From Chrysaora quinquecirrha (Eukaryota > Cnidaria > Scyphozoa > Semaeostomeae > Pelagiidae): a stretch of 64,000 bases of DNA. A model generated the notes under the pieces. The model saw nothing but the letters and a program-made list of their open reading frames with translations, was not told the DNA's origin and ran no database searches. How positions within the stretch are numbered: the stretch's first letter is position 1; the number at the start of each line of letters is the position of its first letter. Position numbers and translations under genes: made by a program. The stretch lies in the NCBI GenBank assembly GCA_014526335.1, contig JACTAT010000032.1, positions 8,744,468 through 8,808,467 on the forward strand, in the 5' to 3' direction. Of this stretch, positions 32,801-43,893 are shown piece by piece.

Positions 32801-34474
32801 TGGAGCTAAAATTAAAGATTATATTATGGTCAAAAGGTTGCCTATTTTAAAGCATAGCACGCCTGGCATAAACGTTGAAGATCTATGATACGATTTTGTC
32901 TTGAATTGCCACTTGAACACCCTGATGAAATTACACTTAAAGTTTGACATTTATGACATCAATGGTGGAATGATTTAGGTAGTATTGTCTTATTTCAGAT
33001 TCCTATAACTAGTTTAACAAATCAACTTGATTTATGTATAAATCTCACTACAGCTGGTCAAAATGCATCAGAATATCTGTCAATTTCATTCCATCTCATC
33101 CATTCTACTCTATCCTACTCTCATTCCCTTCTATTCCATTCCATCCTAAGTCCATTCTACTCTATCCCATTCTCATTCCCTTCCTTCTATTCCATTCCAC
33201 CATATGTTCATACCATTCTTTCTAATCCATTCCAGCCTACGTTCATTCCATTCTCTCTATTCCATTCCATCCTATGTCCATTCCATCCCAACATTCCTTT
33301 CTTTGTCCATTCAATTGCTTCTATTCCATTCCTTCCTAAGTCAATTCCATATTATTCCATTCCAGCCCAAGTTAATTCCACTCTCTCTATTCCATTCCAT
33401 CCCAACATTTCGTCTTTTTATCACATTCCACCGATCTATTGCTTCATTTCATTATTTTGCTGATTGCCCTTTTGGGTTAAGCGTTACAATTTCAACATAC
33501 ACGCTTTTTTTATAAAGAACCTAGCTCGGGGCCTAGTTCTAAAAGTTCCTTATTTTGGATCTCTTTTGTCACGATTGTAGTTCCAAAGTTATTTAATAGT
33601 TCCTTAATTTTAACTGCACATACAGTTTGATGACTACAAAACAGAGACACTTGGACGTAAGCAAAGCTCGAGAGTCCTGAAGCTGAAGGAAACATTTGAT
33701 ACATGCGTTAAGTAAAATTTATGTGATTTCATACTGCAAATGAAAGTTGTAATTCTGGATTGTTTGCAGTGTTTAAGATATTCAAGAATGAAAAGTTCTT
33801 TAGTTAATTTCCCTCTAGTAGTATAAGTTCTTTAAATTTTCAGGCCTTATAAAGTGGTTCCTTATTAAAAAAGGTGTGTACATACGGACTTGCCCAGAAC
33901 TTAGCCCCTGAGAGGTTTTCTAAATTATTAACAAGAGGAACCACTTTCGTGTAAAGAAATGCATGCTTGCAAATTGAGTTGGTTTCTTTAACAATTCGTA
34001 GATTTGCTTTGCTTGTGAAAAGGGTATTTAAAAGGAAATGATGAAACGATTTTCGGGAACGACCGTTTCCTTATATAAAGTAGATTGAAAGCAAAAACTT
34101 TCTTACTTAGTTACAATCTGGTTCTTGTTTGATAATCTTCTTCATGAACACACCCAGTACACAGCAATTTGCTTTTTGGTTTGATCTTCTAGGGTCCCAA
34201 TGATTTTCAGAACAAAGTCCCCCAAGAGAGCTTCATTTGCTGCACCTTCACGCCCATCGGCCTGTTTGTAATACGTAGAGTTGTTCTTCACAATGTACCG
34301 ATTCTTTCGGTTAGACTCGTCGTACGATGAATTCATGGGTTCATCCACATCCGATAACTGCAACATGAAATAAAACGAAGTCACGAACAAGCGAAATTTA
34401 TGAAATTATAACATGATGAACAATTTTACGGTAAGTTGAGATAAAAAATTAAAATTTACCTCTGTTTCCGACAT
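23840..34474 (-). CDS. Putative P-loop ATPase (SF3/DUF927-like?) with alternative C-terminal PHD-finger exons
   Basis: Minus-strand exons, in order: 34474-34460, 34357-34154, 32805-32663, 31826-31708, 31058-30908, 30154-29963, 29862-29757, 29629-29471, 29048-28893, 28258-28145, 27204-27069, 26597-26541. The short form then uses 26133-26021 (TGA), giving 554 residues with every junction in phase. The long form instead joins 24973-24765, 24467-24429 and 23910-23840, also in phase, adding an acidic stretch and a PHD-like finger (RYCMCKK / MIECSGKK / CPGDNWYHKKC). Walker A-like NIALLYGKAMNVGKTF lies at about residue 162-178. LVNCINDV resembles a Walker B region, LLLSSNQPETER a sensor-1 segment, and RGRVIRL could supply an arginine. 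I read this as an SF3/DUF927-type ATPase, but I did not recognise the protein. The final Cys pair of the finger is missing in the last exon, which ends in TG/gtaaga or reads into TAA. The donor after exon 10 (gttaaa) is weak. Confidence 0.65.
24041..24112. mobile_element. 72-bp minimal MITE, 'CACGC-TTTTTTTATAAGAACC' family
   Basis: The end TACACTCTTTTTTTATA is inverted at 24090-24112 (TATAAAAAAAAGAGTGTA). It is flanked by TA on both sides and almost entirely composed of its terminal repeats. It lies in an intron of the ATPase/PHD gene. Confidence 0.8.
27579..27885. mobile_element. MITE of the CACGC-T7-ATAAGGAACC family, right end damaged
   Basis: The left end CGCTTTTTTTTATAAGGAAC is intact. 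The interior matches the complete copy at 53931-54328 closely (for example AGTCGAAAATCACATAAATT and GAGTAGTCTCGAGCTTTGCT). The right end decays after GCCTTGAGGTAGG. It is intronic in the ATPase/PHD gene. Confidence 0.85.
32241..32519. mobile_element. 279-bp TIR element with iterated GGGCGAAA motifs
   Basis: The left end TTCGCCCAACTTCCTTTTCG plus CCC is inverted with one mismatch at 32497-32519. Related motifs repeat inside (GTTTTGCCCAGCCC near 32277, TTGCTCAACC near 32303, GTTGGGCGAAACG near 32456, GTTGGGCGAAAAG near 32476). It has no transposase and lies in intron 3 of the ATPase/PHD gene. Confidence 0.85.
33080..33440. repeat. Degenerate CATTC/ATTCC pentanucleotide repeat
   Basis: CATTCCATTCTATTCCATTC-type sequence with scattered variants. 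It is the same class of simple satellite seen in many animals. It is intronic in the ATPase/PHD gene. Frames of 60-100 codons in it are low-complexity and not coding. Confidence 0.9.
33499..33880. mobile_element. MITE of the CACGC-T7-ATAAGGAACC family, inverted orientation
   Basis: Ends TACACGCTTTTTTTATAAAG and TTATTAAAAAAGGTGTGTA. The interior is the reverse complement of the 53931 copy (TAGTTCCTTAATTTTAACTG, then AGTTCTTTAAATTTTCAGGC). Intronic. Confidence 0.85.
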
Positions 34475-34809
34475 TGTTGCAGCAGTGCGTTTTCTTTCCT
34501 AGTACGTGTCGTCTGTCCGAATCAGCCTCCAAAAAAACTTAGAATGGATGAACATGAATAGAAACTGATCATAAGTAAGGCAATGGCGCCTGCAGGCGTA
34601 GTCTATGATAATTATTTGTAATGATAGCTAACGGAAACACTGCGCAGTTCCCTGAAGTCAGGTTTTCCGGAACATGAGACTCTCAGATGAAGATGGTCTT
34701 ATTCAAAAAGACTCCATTTATATTTGAAGTTAGAAAATGAAGCAAGTTTATATGAATTTGCTGTAAAAATTAGTACTATATTATAGTAGTATTATATAAA
34801 AATTAACAT

Positions 34810-34914
34810 ATCTCACGAAAAGGAACAGCATAAGGAACTTCAGCCTCATTTTGTTGAAAAATTAAAGAACGCCAGCCTCAACTCAGACCAAAGGTTCCTT
34901 ATAAAAAAACGTTT
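34810..34914. mobile_element. MITE fragment (right half only)
   Basis: AGGAACAGCATAAGGAACTT through GGTTCCTTATAAAAAAACG matches the right part of the element at 48327-48690. The left half is absent. It lies just upstream of the ATPase/PHD start codon. Confidence 0.75.
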
Positions 34915-35018
34915 AATCGTTGTGTATAATCTCAGAACAGATATCGAAGTGTCAGCAAAGCAAAGGAAAATATATAGTACGAGCAGTATTTTTTATTCAT
35001 AATGACACTACTCGTTTT

Positions 35019-35399
35019 TTTATAAGAAACCGGTTTATAAGAAACCTAGAACTAGACACCCCAAAAGTTAAGAAACTTTTAGAACTAGGAGGAAGGAGTT
35101 GAGAAACTTGAGAAATTTTTTGCGTCAGTTTTCCAACATACTGATTTCCCATTTGTGGACGTAGTTATCAATTCTCAAGCATTTCCGTGCGATTTCTCGC
35201 ACCAGCATGGCTAATTCTTTGTAATACAATAATATTATTAATTTCCTTGCCATATTCACGTTTTTTGTCGTTTTTACTGCAATTTATTTCCATTTAGTTA
35301 AGAAACTGTTAAGAAACTTTGAGAACTTTAATTGGGCCAGAAATTAAGAAACTTTTAGAACTAGGCCCCGAGCCAGGTTTCTTATAAAAAAAACGTGTA
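35019..35399. mobile_element. MITE, 'ATAAGAAACC' subfamily
   Basis: Ends CTCGTTTTTTTATAAGAAAC and TTTCTTATAAAAAAAACGTG. The interior repeats TTAAGAAACTTTTAGAACTA near both ends. It is a distinct subfamily in which AAGAAAC replaces AAGGAAC. A close relative in inverse orientation is at 43072-43457. Confidence 0.85.
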
Positions 35400-35600
35400 T
35401 ATCACAGAAAAAAGTAGAAGCACAGTACAGTAATGGGATAATACAGTAAACCATCTAAAGCCTTTAGGGTAAAATTTTGGAAAAAAAACTTTGCTATAAT
35501 TTAGCTGAAATCTGAGGAAATTTATTCGTCTTTTAACAGCAACAAAATAGCTTTCTTTAAATTGTTTATTTCATTCAAACAAGTTTTTTGTTACACTTTC

Positions 35601-35767
35601 AATAAGCAACTGGATTTTGGCCCAGCCTAGTTGCTTAACATATCTAGTACATCATGTATTTTAGTGGAATTAACAAGTTTGCAAGGGTGTATTGTATAGA
35701 ATAAGCTATTTCACTAAATTTTTTTACAAAATCTCAGCCCTGGTTGCTTGTTGATCAGTTGCTTATT
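35601..35767. mobile_element. 167-bp inverted-repeat element with AATAAGCAACT ends
   Basis: AATAAGCAACTGG at 35601 is inverted at the right end as CAGTTGCTTATT. The interior includes GTTTGCAAGGGTGTATTGTA and ATCTCAGCCCTGG. A second copy, split by another MITE, lies at 43023-43639. Confidence 0.8.
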
Positions 35768-36162
35768 CAATTTGAGGTGTGGGGGGTGTGGGTGTGACTG
35801 AAACGCAAGTTTTTGAAAAACACGGGACATTTGCTAGAAGCACGCAGATTGATGGCCGCGTGGTGTGTTTTGTTAGCAATGGCGGCTGAAATAAATCTGA
35901 AGCTGGGACCATTACTGTAGTTTTGGTTGGGAACATATGAATAATATTGTTATAGTATATTTCTTCACTGGAATTAACTAAAATCTGAGAAAGGTAAAAA
36001 TCCTTTTGTGGAATTGTAGATGGCCAAAGCGGAAAGCCATTATAGGTACTTTTGAAGTTTTCTCTAGGCCCATCTTAAAAGCCGATGCCGAAAATGTAAC
36101 GGTATAAATATCAATGATCAATGCTTTGGGGTGATAATTTATTTTTTCCCTACTCAATAGAG

Positions 36163-36370
36163 GCTTCCGCAAAAGATGGCCGCCGTTTCTGTCAACACCT
36201 TGTTTTTCATCAGGTTTTACGAAAGGGAATTCTGGGAATAATTTCCTTAGCTACGAATTCAACGTCTGCAGCTATGTAAAATACGTAACTAAGGAAATTA
36301 TTCCCAGAGCTCCTTTCGAAAATCCTAATGAAAACAGTAGGCAAAAACGGCGGCCATCTTTTGCGGAAGC
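36163..36370. mobile_element. 208-bp palindromic element with 22-bp perfect ends
   Basis: The first 22 bases (GCTTCCGCAAAAGATGGCCG and two more) are exactly inverted at 36349-36370. The central part is also foldback: GGAATAATTTCCTTAG near 36236 against CTAAGGAAATTATTCC at 36289-36304. It sits 129 bases downstream of the KDZ-like gene stop. Confidence 0.85.
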
Positions 36371-36498
36371 GTTTATCGAAAACTATGTACTTCAATGCAG
36401 CAGTGATTGCAGTTTAATGAATCTAATTATGCTCATAAATTAATTAAAATGCTATACCCTTGACTTTATGAATTATATACAAAACTTATCGTTCCTGA

Positions 36499-39400
36499 CT
36501 AGAAAACAAGCCTTTCAAACTCATCTCTGCCTGCTGGAGATTTTGAAATAATTTTTTTCTGCTTTTCTACAATCTTTTTGTTTTGATAGAAATCCATTAT
36601 GTAATTATAAAAGAAGTGCATGTGAAAATTCTGCATGCATGAACTTCGCAACCTTTTAATGTTTTTTCTGCTGTTTTCAGATTCCTGTTGGCTTGTCTTG
36701 ACAGTATTTGCTTGTCTGCAGTTGTTCACGTCATGGAACATACAAAGAGGGGACTTGTGAGGATTCGTAGAAGAATGGAACCTATCACCTACCACATATC
36801 TTCTTGGTTTGCCAGAAACTGGATGGGCAAACATTCCTTGAGGTGGATCATATGTGTCTGTACTCTTGTACTCACTTGGCGCTATTTCTGGTGCACTGAT
36901 GCCCTACAAGGGGTAAGCAATAAAACTTGTATGATGTTGCAGTATGCAAATTAAGAATGTTTTTTATTGATTTGTGAGCCTTTTTATTCTGATATTAATA
37001 TATTCTAATCTAATATTATTCACAGTAATATTACAACATACCGATTTTGGCTTTGTATCAGCATTTGGCACTTCAAAGCAACCATCAAATTTACCCCAAA
37101 GTGAATCAGTCATTTCTGGATCTCTTGCATTCATATGCCGTACAAAAGTGCAGGCAGTGTCACATACGAATATGATTGGAGGATGGCGCAATGAAAGATA
37201 TAAATCAGCTGCATCTCTTACTGACTCTGAGGTAATGAGGAACTTGCTTGCCACTGTACACTACAAAAAATGACTGCTCTTAGTAATCTACCTTTGGGGA
37301 CATAATTGTTGGGCAGTTTTGTAAACGTATGGTCAGATCCCTAGTTGCCCAAATTAGCCAAGCTCCCAAGTTCAGTGCTGGGTATTTTGTTGCAGGTATG
37401 AGATATAAGATATTCATTGTGTTGGCATTTTATGGAGGATGGGACAGATACATAGACCCCAAATAAGTCTGACTCAGTATCTGTCTCAACTTATTTTGTC
37501 AGTGGTTGTGGGATATTTAAATTCATCTGCTCTGTCTCCTCCCCTTACTCAAAGAGACTTTAATATTCTGTACATAACTGTATATGATTAAGAAAATATA
37601 TAGGTAAATTGAAAGAAGAGAAGACCACATAACTGGCTGCTGTGTGTAGAAATTATTATTGAGGCAAAGAGATAAATAAACAAGCAAGCAGGAACACTGC
37701 ACAGCAAAAAACGACAGAAAAACTATTATTTTCTGGTTAAAATTCTTTTTTAACTAATATTTCGCACTGCCAAGCAGGGTTCTTCATAGTTCACAGCGAA
37801 ATATTAGTTAAAAAAGAATTTTAATTAGAAACTTTAGTTTTTCTGTTGTTTTTGCATCACGGTGTTCCTGCGTGCTTTTTAATATATAGATAGTTGTGTA
37901 TACAAAACTTACACCATGTCTGCAGACAAAGTGATAGAAGCCACCAGTTCGGCCTTCTGCTTGTGTGAATTGGTGACATGGTGATTTTCCAATTAGTATG
38001 CTTGCATATAATGCTTGTACCTTGTGTCGCAGCATATCCTGGAAACAAGAAATTTATCTCAATGCATTAAACAAAAACAAATGTAGTCTACAGAGAGCTT
38101 AGGGGCATGGGGAACATTTTAATGCAAAGATTGCAAATGAATGAAAAACTGGTTATTTTTTAAACAGGGTTTATGTAGCTTTGTGTCAGAGTTGTATCAT
38201 GTATTTTCAGAAAATGTGAGGTGACATTTTTCAAACGACAGCAACAGAACGCGAACTATCTTTATTAAATTAAGAGGACGTTTAATTGTTTGTGGTAGCT
38301 TTTTATGCTACTCTTTTAAAAACCGCAATAAGTGAAATGCTTAAACGGTTTGGATTTACTTATACATACACAAGACGATTTCGCACTCTTGATTTTGCAG
38401 TAATGCGTAATCTCTAATATCCTTTCTTTATCCATCCCTTCCAGATCCTCCACGCTGATGTTATTGTCTCTGAAATATTTCGCTAACAATGCTGGATCGC
38501 CTGAATGCAAGAAAAAGCAACGTATGAAAAGTGTGATAATAATTCTAAAAACAGAATTCAACTTACGTATGATATTTATGAATATTAGAAAGTGGCTCAC
38601 CCTCTTTTCCTGTCACATCTCCATGTATATAAATACTCTTCTTTTTGGACTCTGTATTCACCTCTTTTCTTCGTTGCTTAAAGGCGATGACTGGTGGAAT
38701 TTTAAAATATGGCACTCTGAAACTTAGCTCACTATGGGTGAAAAATGCTTTTTCTATGATGTGAAGTCTGATTCGCTCCAACGTCTCCTCAAGATTGTGA
38801 GTCGGATTATCATTATCTGCATCCATCTCCTCGGTTTCCTTGACTTTTGTAATAACCTTCGCAAAATTAAACATAATAATGATGAACGATGACTTAATCA
38901 TGTATGTTTTGCACTTAAGCTGGCAGTTCGCTTTAAGATTGTTGGCGTTAGAACTATATATGTAAGAGTTGCTTTTGCCCTTGAATCATCAAGCTTCGAA
39001 AATGTCGTGAAAACAGGCTAGTATGAATTATAAACTTTTAAAGTATAATTTTTGTTAGAAACATCTGTTCGTAGTTTTACCTAAAGGGGGTTAACTCCTT
39101 AGATATGAATGTGCCTCTGAAAATTCAGAAAGTGGACCCTTATCAAAGGCAAAAATCCTTAACAAGAATTTGTAGTTAACATCTATCTGAACACTTCTGC
39201 AAATCTACATTTTGCAAAGGAGGTAAAAACCAGGGCAAAATTTTGCAGACTGTCAAAGTGACCCATAACCTGGCACAAACTTCACACCAACCGAAGCAGG
39301 CAAAATCTCACAAAATATCCCATAACCCGGACAGGCACATTAATACTAACCTCCATATTAGGAGTACTGTCCCCTTAGAGTTCAACTTGCCTTTGTGTAA

Positions 39401-42295
39401 AAAAAAAAACAAGGAAACAGTGAAAATCTCTCGGGGTGAAACTCTTATTTTTAAATTTTGAAAACAAGGCCCTAAGTAGAAAGTGTATTGTTAGTAAATT
39501 GTCTTTTTTCCTTTTTTCATATAGTTGTATTAATTCCTTACCTCGTTCAAGGAGCAACAGTTCTTTGCATTTCCATCTCCCATGTAGATCTCTCCAACAA
39601 TGCCACAGATGCCGCATATTACGTCATCCATATTATGCACCGTCATGGCTTCAAAGCCATAGAAACCGTCATATAGCAGTTGAACTAAGTATTTATACTC
39701 TTTATCAGATGGATGGTCATCCTGTAGTCAAGAAATAAAATGATGTTAGTAGTCCCTGTTTTCAGAGAGATTCAATGGTAATATTTCATACTGTTGCAGT
39801 ACAAACAACAGTAACTTCGAGCACGAGCTATTGCTGTCGAGTTTCTTTCTCTTCGCTTGCGGCATATAAATTCGATGATACCCCTAACCCATTTCAGCGA
39901 CATTTCAAGCGGTATTCTGTCTCGTGCGTTTTAATTTTTTCCCCTAAGTCAAACTACAGCCGCTAGTGGGGGTAGTGTCACATTTTCACAGGGATGTGCT
40001 GATGGAGGTTGAAATAAATGACTGATTTAGTAAATATTATATTATCCGCCAAGAAATATGGGTGGGAATTTCAATAGAGCGATATACCGAGTCATAGCCA
40101 CGGTGCTGTTATTGTCCCATTCTTCGTCACCAAGTAGATTAACTACAATGTATAAGGTAAACCCCATAGAAGCAGACAGAGCTTGAAATTTTAGTCTGTG
40201 CAAAAATGAGATCCCTTTCCCTCAGGCTCCAGGCACCATGGACCAACTTGCAGGGGCATGCAGGATGATGCGCTTATACGAGAGCGAGCAAGATAACGAT
40301 AACGATTATTTGCATTTTTTGCAGAACTGTTTGGCTGAACACTGTATTGAAAAAAAGTATGGCAGTATGAGATACCTTGCTAGCTTTAGCAAGAAGCATT
40401 CTAAGCTTTGCATCTATCATGTTGTTGATAGAGAATCCCTCCTGCATGCCTTCTCTCCATTCTAAAAGGATGTCCAAAGACACAAGTACCTTGTTGCATA
40501 CATTATATAGACCTAGAAAAGGAAGTATTGTGGAACTATAACTATTATGAATAACACCACATCGACTTCAAAAATGTTTGCGTTTATGAACAAATGGTAC
40601 TACTGCATACAAACCTTCAGAGTATGGAAATATTCCAACTGTTGCCTTGCAATCGGCATTGGAGCACTTTTTTATTTTTATAGCTACTTTTTTAAATGGA
40701 CAGTTCTGTGTGATGAGAACTCCGTTATCACCTGCCGCAGTACCTAAAATGCAGAAATATTTGTAAATGGAAATTTGCGGGTAGAAGTATGATTTTTCTG
40801 TACGGTCTCTTGACTTCTAAAGTTGATATGAAATTGAATGTGAAAATACGTGATAGTTTCTTTTAATATACCTTGTTGAAACATTGGCGATCCCAGATCG
40901 CTTCCACAAAGCAAGCAACTAGTTTCAGCAGGTTCAAACTTGGATTTTTTTATTTCACCATCAACCTGACGCAGGATATCAGCAGGAATCTCATGAGGAA
41001 TCGATCTTCTGAGCTGAAGACGAAGAGTTGACGCCCTGGACAGACAAATCTTCTCAAGATCTCCCTCCAATGTGAACTTTTTTAAAGAGAGCTCAGCCCC
41101 TTGTGTGCCTTGTTCTTGTGCGTCTTCAGATGGTTCTGCTATGTCTTCATAGATCTTTCGTGCAAGAATGACTAAATGGAGATGGAGGCATAATCTCCTT
41201 CTGTTAACGTGCTTTGTTATGCCCTGTTTTCCTGTGCACTCATTCGATAGACACTGAAGATTTTTTGATTTTGGCTCAATACGGACATGTGTATACCCCA
41301 TTGGATTGCTGGCCGTTGGCGTACACTTGACAACATAGTTTTTCTCAGTGACCTTAACGACTGTTGGGGCATCCTGGTTTTGAATAATTTTCATACTATC
41401 CACAACCTGCAAATAAACATGTGCACGCTTTTTATCTTATAAAGAACCTAGCTCAAGTGTATTGGATGTACAGTTCTGTGTGATGATGTACAGTTCATGT
41501 TCTGTTTGATTTTAATCAAATTATGGGACTGAATGTTCCGTGAAAGTCTATTAATTATTCTAACTCCAAAAGAGAAGGTTTAAATGGCTCGTTTTTTTCC
41601 TTAACTCAAGGCATTTCATCTTAGAAACTAAAAAGTAAGTCTCTGGGCAACTGAATGAAACAGAACATTTCACTGAAAATTTGCTGAACTTTCTCAGCCT
41701 CTTTTTCGTGCCCTTCTTTGGCGCGAAATTCGATATCTTTGATTGAAAAAATTCGAATGTTCTGTTCAGTTCATTAAGTGCACGCAGAAGAGTTAAATTA
41801 ATTTCATGATTATTTCAAGCAACTAACCTTTTTTGCCACTGGAAATGAATTTATTTCGTCATCTGTGAATCGCACGGAGTATATAGGCTTTCCTGTATTT
41901 TTGGCTTGTTCCAAATGGTCACAAGAAAATCGGCTAAGTTTTTTGCTGGCTACACATATGCTTCTGTAGTCTTTGCATTCCTTCTGGTAGCAGATTCTCT
42001 CTTTCATGTTGCTGCTGTTCAGGACAAAACATCGGTTGTCTCTATTTGTTGTTTTTACCGAAAGTAGTTGGACACCACACTTTTTAAAAATCTCAACACA
42101 GTTGTCCGCTATCTTTTTTTTTGGTTTTTGCGGACGATGTCTGCCACCAACTTCTTCTCCACATTTTGGGCAAGATGTTGGTTTCCAGCGAGTTGAAAGC
42201 CTAGCCCGGCATCCAGCATTTTTACAGATCACTACTCCACGATTAGAGGCTTTTCGATTTAATTTAAGGGAGTGTTTTTCTCGCGACTTAGCCAT
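36499..42295 (-). CDS. KDZ/HMGXB3-like transposase-fold protein, 10 exons, 861 residues
   Basis: Minus-strand exons: 42295-41828, 41406-40872, 40743-40615, 40512-40376, 39721-39542, 38856-38601, 38500-38370, 38038-37913, 37260-37042, 36903-36499 (TAA). All junctions have GT-AG and matching phase; the sum is exactly 862 codons. The N-terminus has a C-x4-C...C-x2-C zinc cluster (CKNAGCRARL...CPKCGEEV). Two SWIM-like fingers follow: CYQKECKDYRSICV...CDHL, and CLSNECTG...LCLHLHLV. Residues 375-425 read IFPYSEGLYNVCNK and VLVSLDILLEW; 459-474 read CGICGIVGEIYMGDGN. VCDTAC lies at 686-691 and TSQQESENSRKN at about 797-808. D473, D688 and E801/E803 could form a DDE-type active site as in KDZ transposases. 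Cys/His-rich proteins of this kind include animal HMGXB3. An intact long gene with ten exons suggests a domesticated gene, but an intron-bearing transposon is possible. Introns hold MITEs. Confidence 0.8.
37706..37855. repeat. 150-bp foldback element in KDZ-like gene intron 8
   Basis: Arms of about 59 bases each. The inner parts TTAACTAATATTTCGC and GCGAAATATTAGTTAA pair perfectly; the outer AAACGACAGAAAAACT pairs with AGTTTTTCTGTTGTTT with one mismatch. The loop is about 30 bases. It is nonautonomous. Confidence 0.8.
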
Positions 42296-43022
42296 TAAAG
42301 TTGATGATAGTTACTTTACTTTTTGTACAATGACCAAAATGAGTACAAAGACCACAAAGATCACACAAATTTTATCTCAGTTTGGTTGGTTGTTTTTTAA
42401 GCCGTTAGTTTAATTTTCCTCGAGGGCAGAAAGTCAATTGTGACACCATATCTTATTCTTAATTCTTCTTAATACGAAATTTCCGAAATACAGAACTTGA
42501 TGATGGCTTACGGCACCTGCCTCCAGTAAGATTTCCTTTGGTGTCACGCGGTCACACCGTTTGACTGTGCGTCTCCATAGTGTTTGCATTTTCAATGTCA
42601 GGACCAATCAAAATTCAAAATCAGAATACAAACTGTTTTAATAAGTGATTGGACTCAGTCCAGATCACTTTTCAAGAAATCCATTCATAACTAGGAGGCG
42701 CCCATCTAAAACAAGCAACTCCGCCACAACGGATTATCACTTTCTGTGTACATCTTTCTCATCCTTAATAGTTTTCTTTTCTATATTTTACCGTCATCCG
42801 GATTCTTCCGTTAGATATCTTTTGGGCTTTCCGTTTTGATATTGTACATTGCCTTTGTGTTTTTAACGCCTAGCGCTCTACAAGTTACAAAATTCTGTAT
42901 GAAAAATGTCGTTTGTTTTTTGAAATTATCTTAAGTCTGCTTATTCTCGGCTCGGAGTCAGTATTGTGATGATTCCATTCAATTCAACCGCATTTGCAAA
43001 ACATGAACTGTACCCTTTTTTC
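42296..43022. other. Upstream region of the KDZ-like gene, no gene seen
   Basis: 5' flank of the minus-strand KDZ-like gene, expected to hold its promoter. No coding frame is supported. No TATA or CCAAT element could be placed convincingly. Confidence 0.35.
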
Positions 43023-43639
43023 AATAAGCATCTGAACTGTTGGTCCAGCCCTCAAAGTTGCTTAACTCATCTACACGTTTTTTCTATAAGAAACCTATGT
43101 CGGGGCCTAGTTCTAAAAGTTTCTTAATTTTTGGCCCAAGTTCTAAAAGTTTCTTAACAGTTTCTTAATTAATTGAAATGAATTGCAGTACAAACGACAA
43201 AAAACCTTCTGTTGGATACAGTATTGCTTACAGATGCGAGAAATCACACGAAATTTGCCACGCTGGTGCGAGAAATCGCATGGAAATGCTTGAGAACTAT
43301 TTACTACCTCCACAAATGTGAATCAGTATGTTGGAAAAGGGACGCAAAAATGTCTACAGTTTCTCAACTCCTTCCTCCTAGTTCTAAAAGTTTCTTAACT
43401 TTTTGGGTGTCTAGTTCTTGGTTTCTTATAAACCGGTTTCTTATAAAAAACCGTTTAGTTTTCAGCCCTCAAACAGGCAAATACTGACTGGATACCCCCT
43501 AAAAACTCTTTTTTGACTCCTTTAATGATGTTCAATGTAATTGACAAGTTTGCAATGGTGTATTGTATAAAGAAAGCTGTTCAACCAAAATTTGAACAGC
43601 ATCTCAGCCCTGGAATTGCTTATTGACCAGTTGCTTATT
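43023..43639. mobile_element. AATAAGCAACT-type element split by a younger MITE
   Basis: The left end AATAAGCATCTG at 43023 and the right end CAGTTGCTTATT ending at 43639 match the ends of the element at 35601-35767. So do interior segments GTTTGCAATGGTGTATTGTA and ATCTCAGCCCTGG. Its body is interrupted at 43072-43457 by a MITE of another family. Confidence 0.8.
43072..43457. mobile_element. MITE, ATAAGAAACC subfamily, nested in another element
   Basis: Ends TACACGTTTTTTCTATAAGA and TTTCTTATAAAAAACCGTTTA. The interior is the reverse complement of the 35019-35399 copy (TTTAGAACTAGG-like and CTCCTTCCTCCTAGTTC segments). It is inserted into the AATAAGCAACT-type element, so it is the younger of the two. 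Confidence 0.85.
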
Positions 43640-43893
43640 AAAATTTAAAAATAAGTGTTCTGAAAAGTGTATCGCCGGGTGAACCGTTATGTGTATCCCA
43701 CTATTGAAAATTAGTACCCTAACATGAAGCTCTTCGTTAGTTCCAGACTACCTACAGTACTCTGTACCTTTCTACGTTACAGTGAATTTGAGTAAAAGAT
43801 AATAAACAAGAAAAAGTGTAAACCACAAAAACACTTCGTAAGATACATCATGCTTTGTTGAATATGTTCATTATAAGAATAAAATATTAAAGT

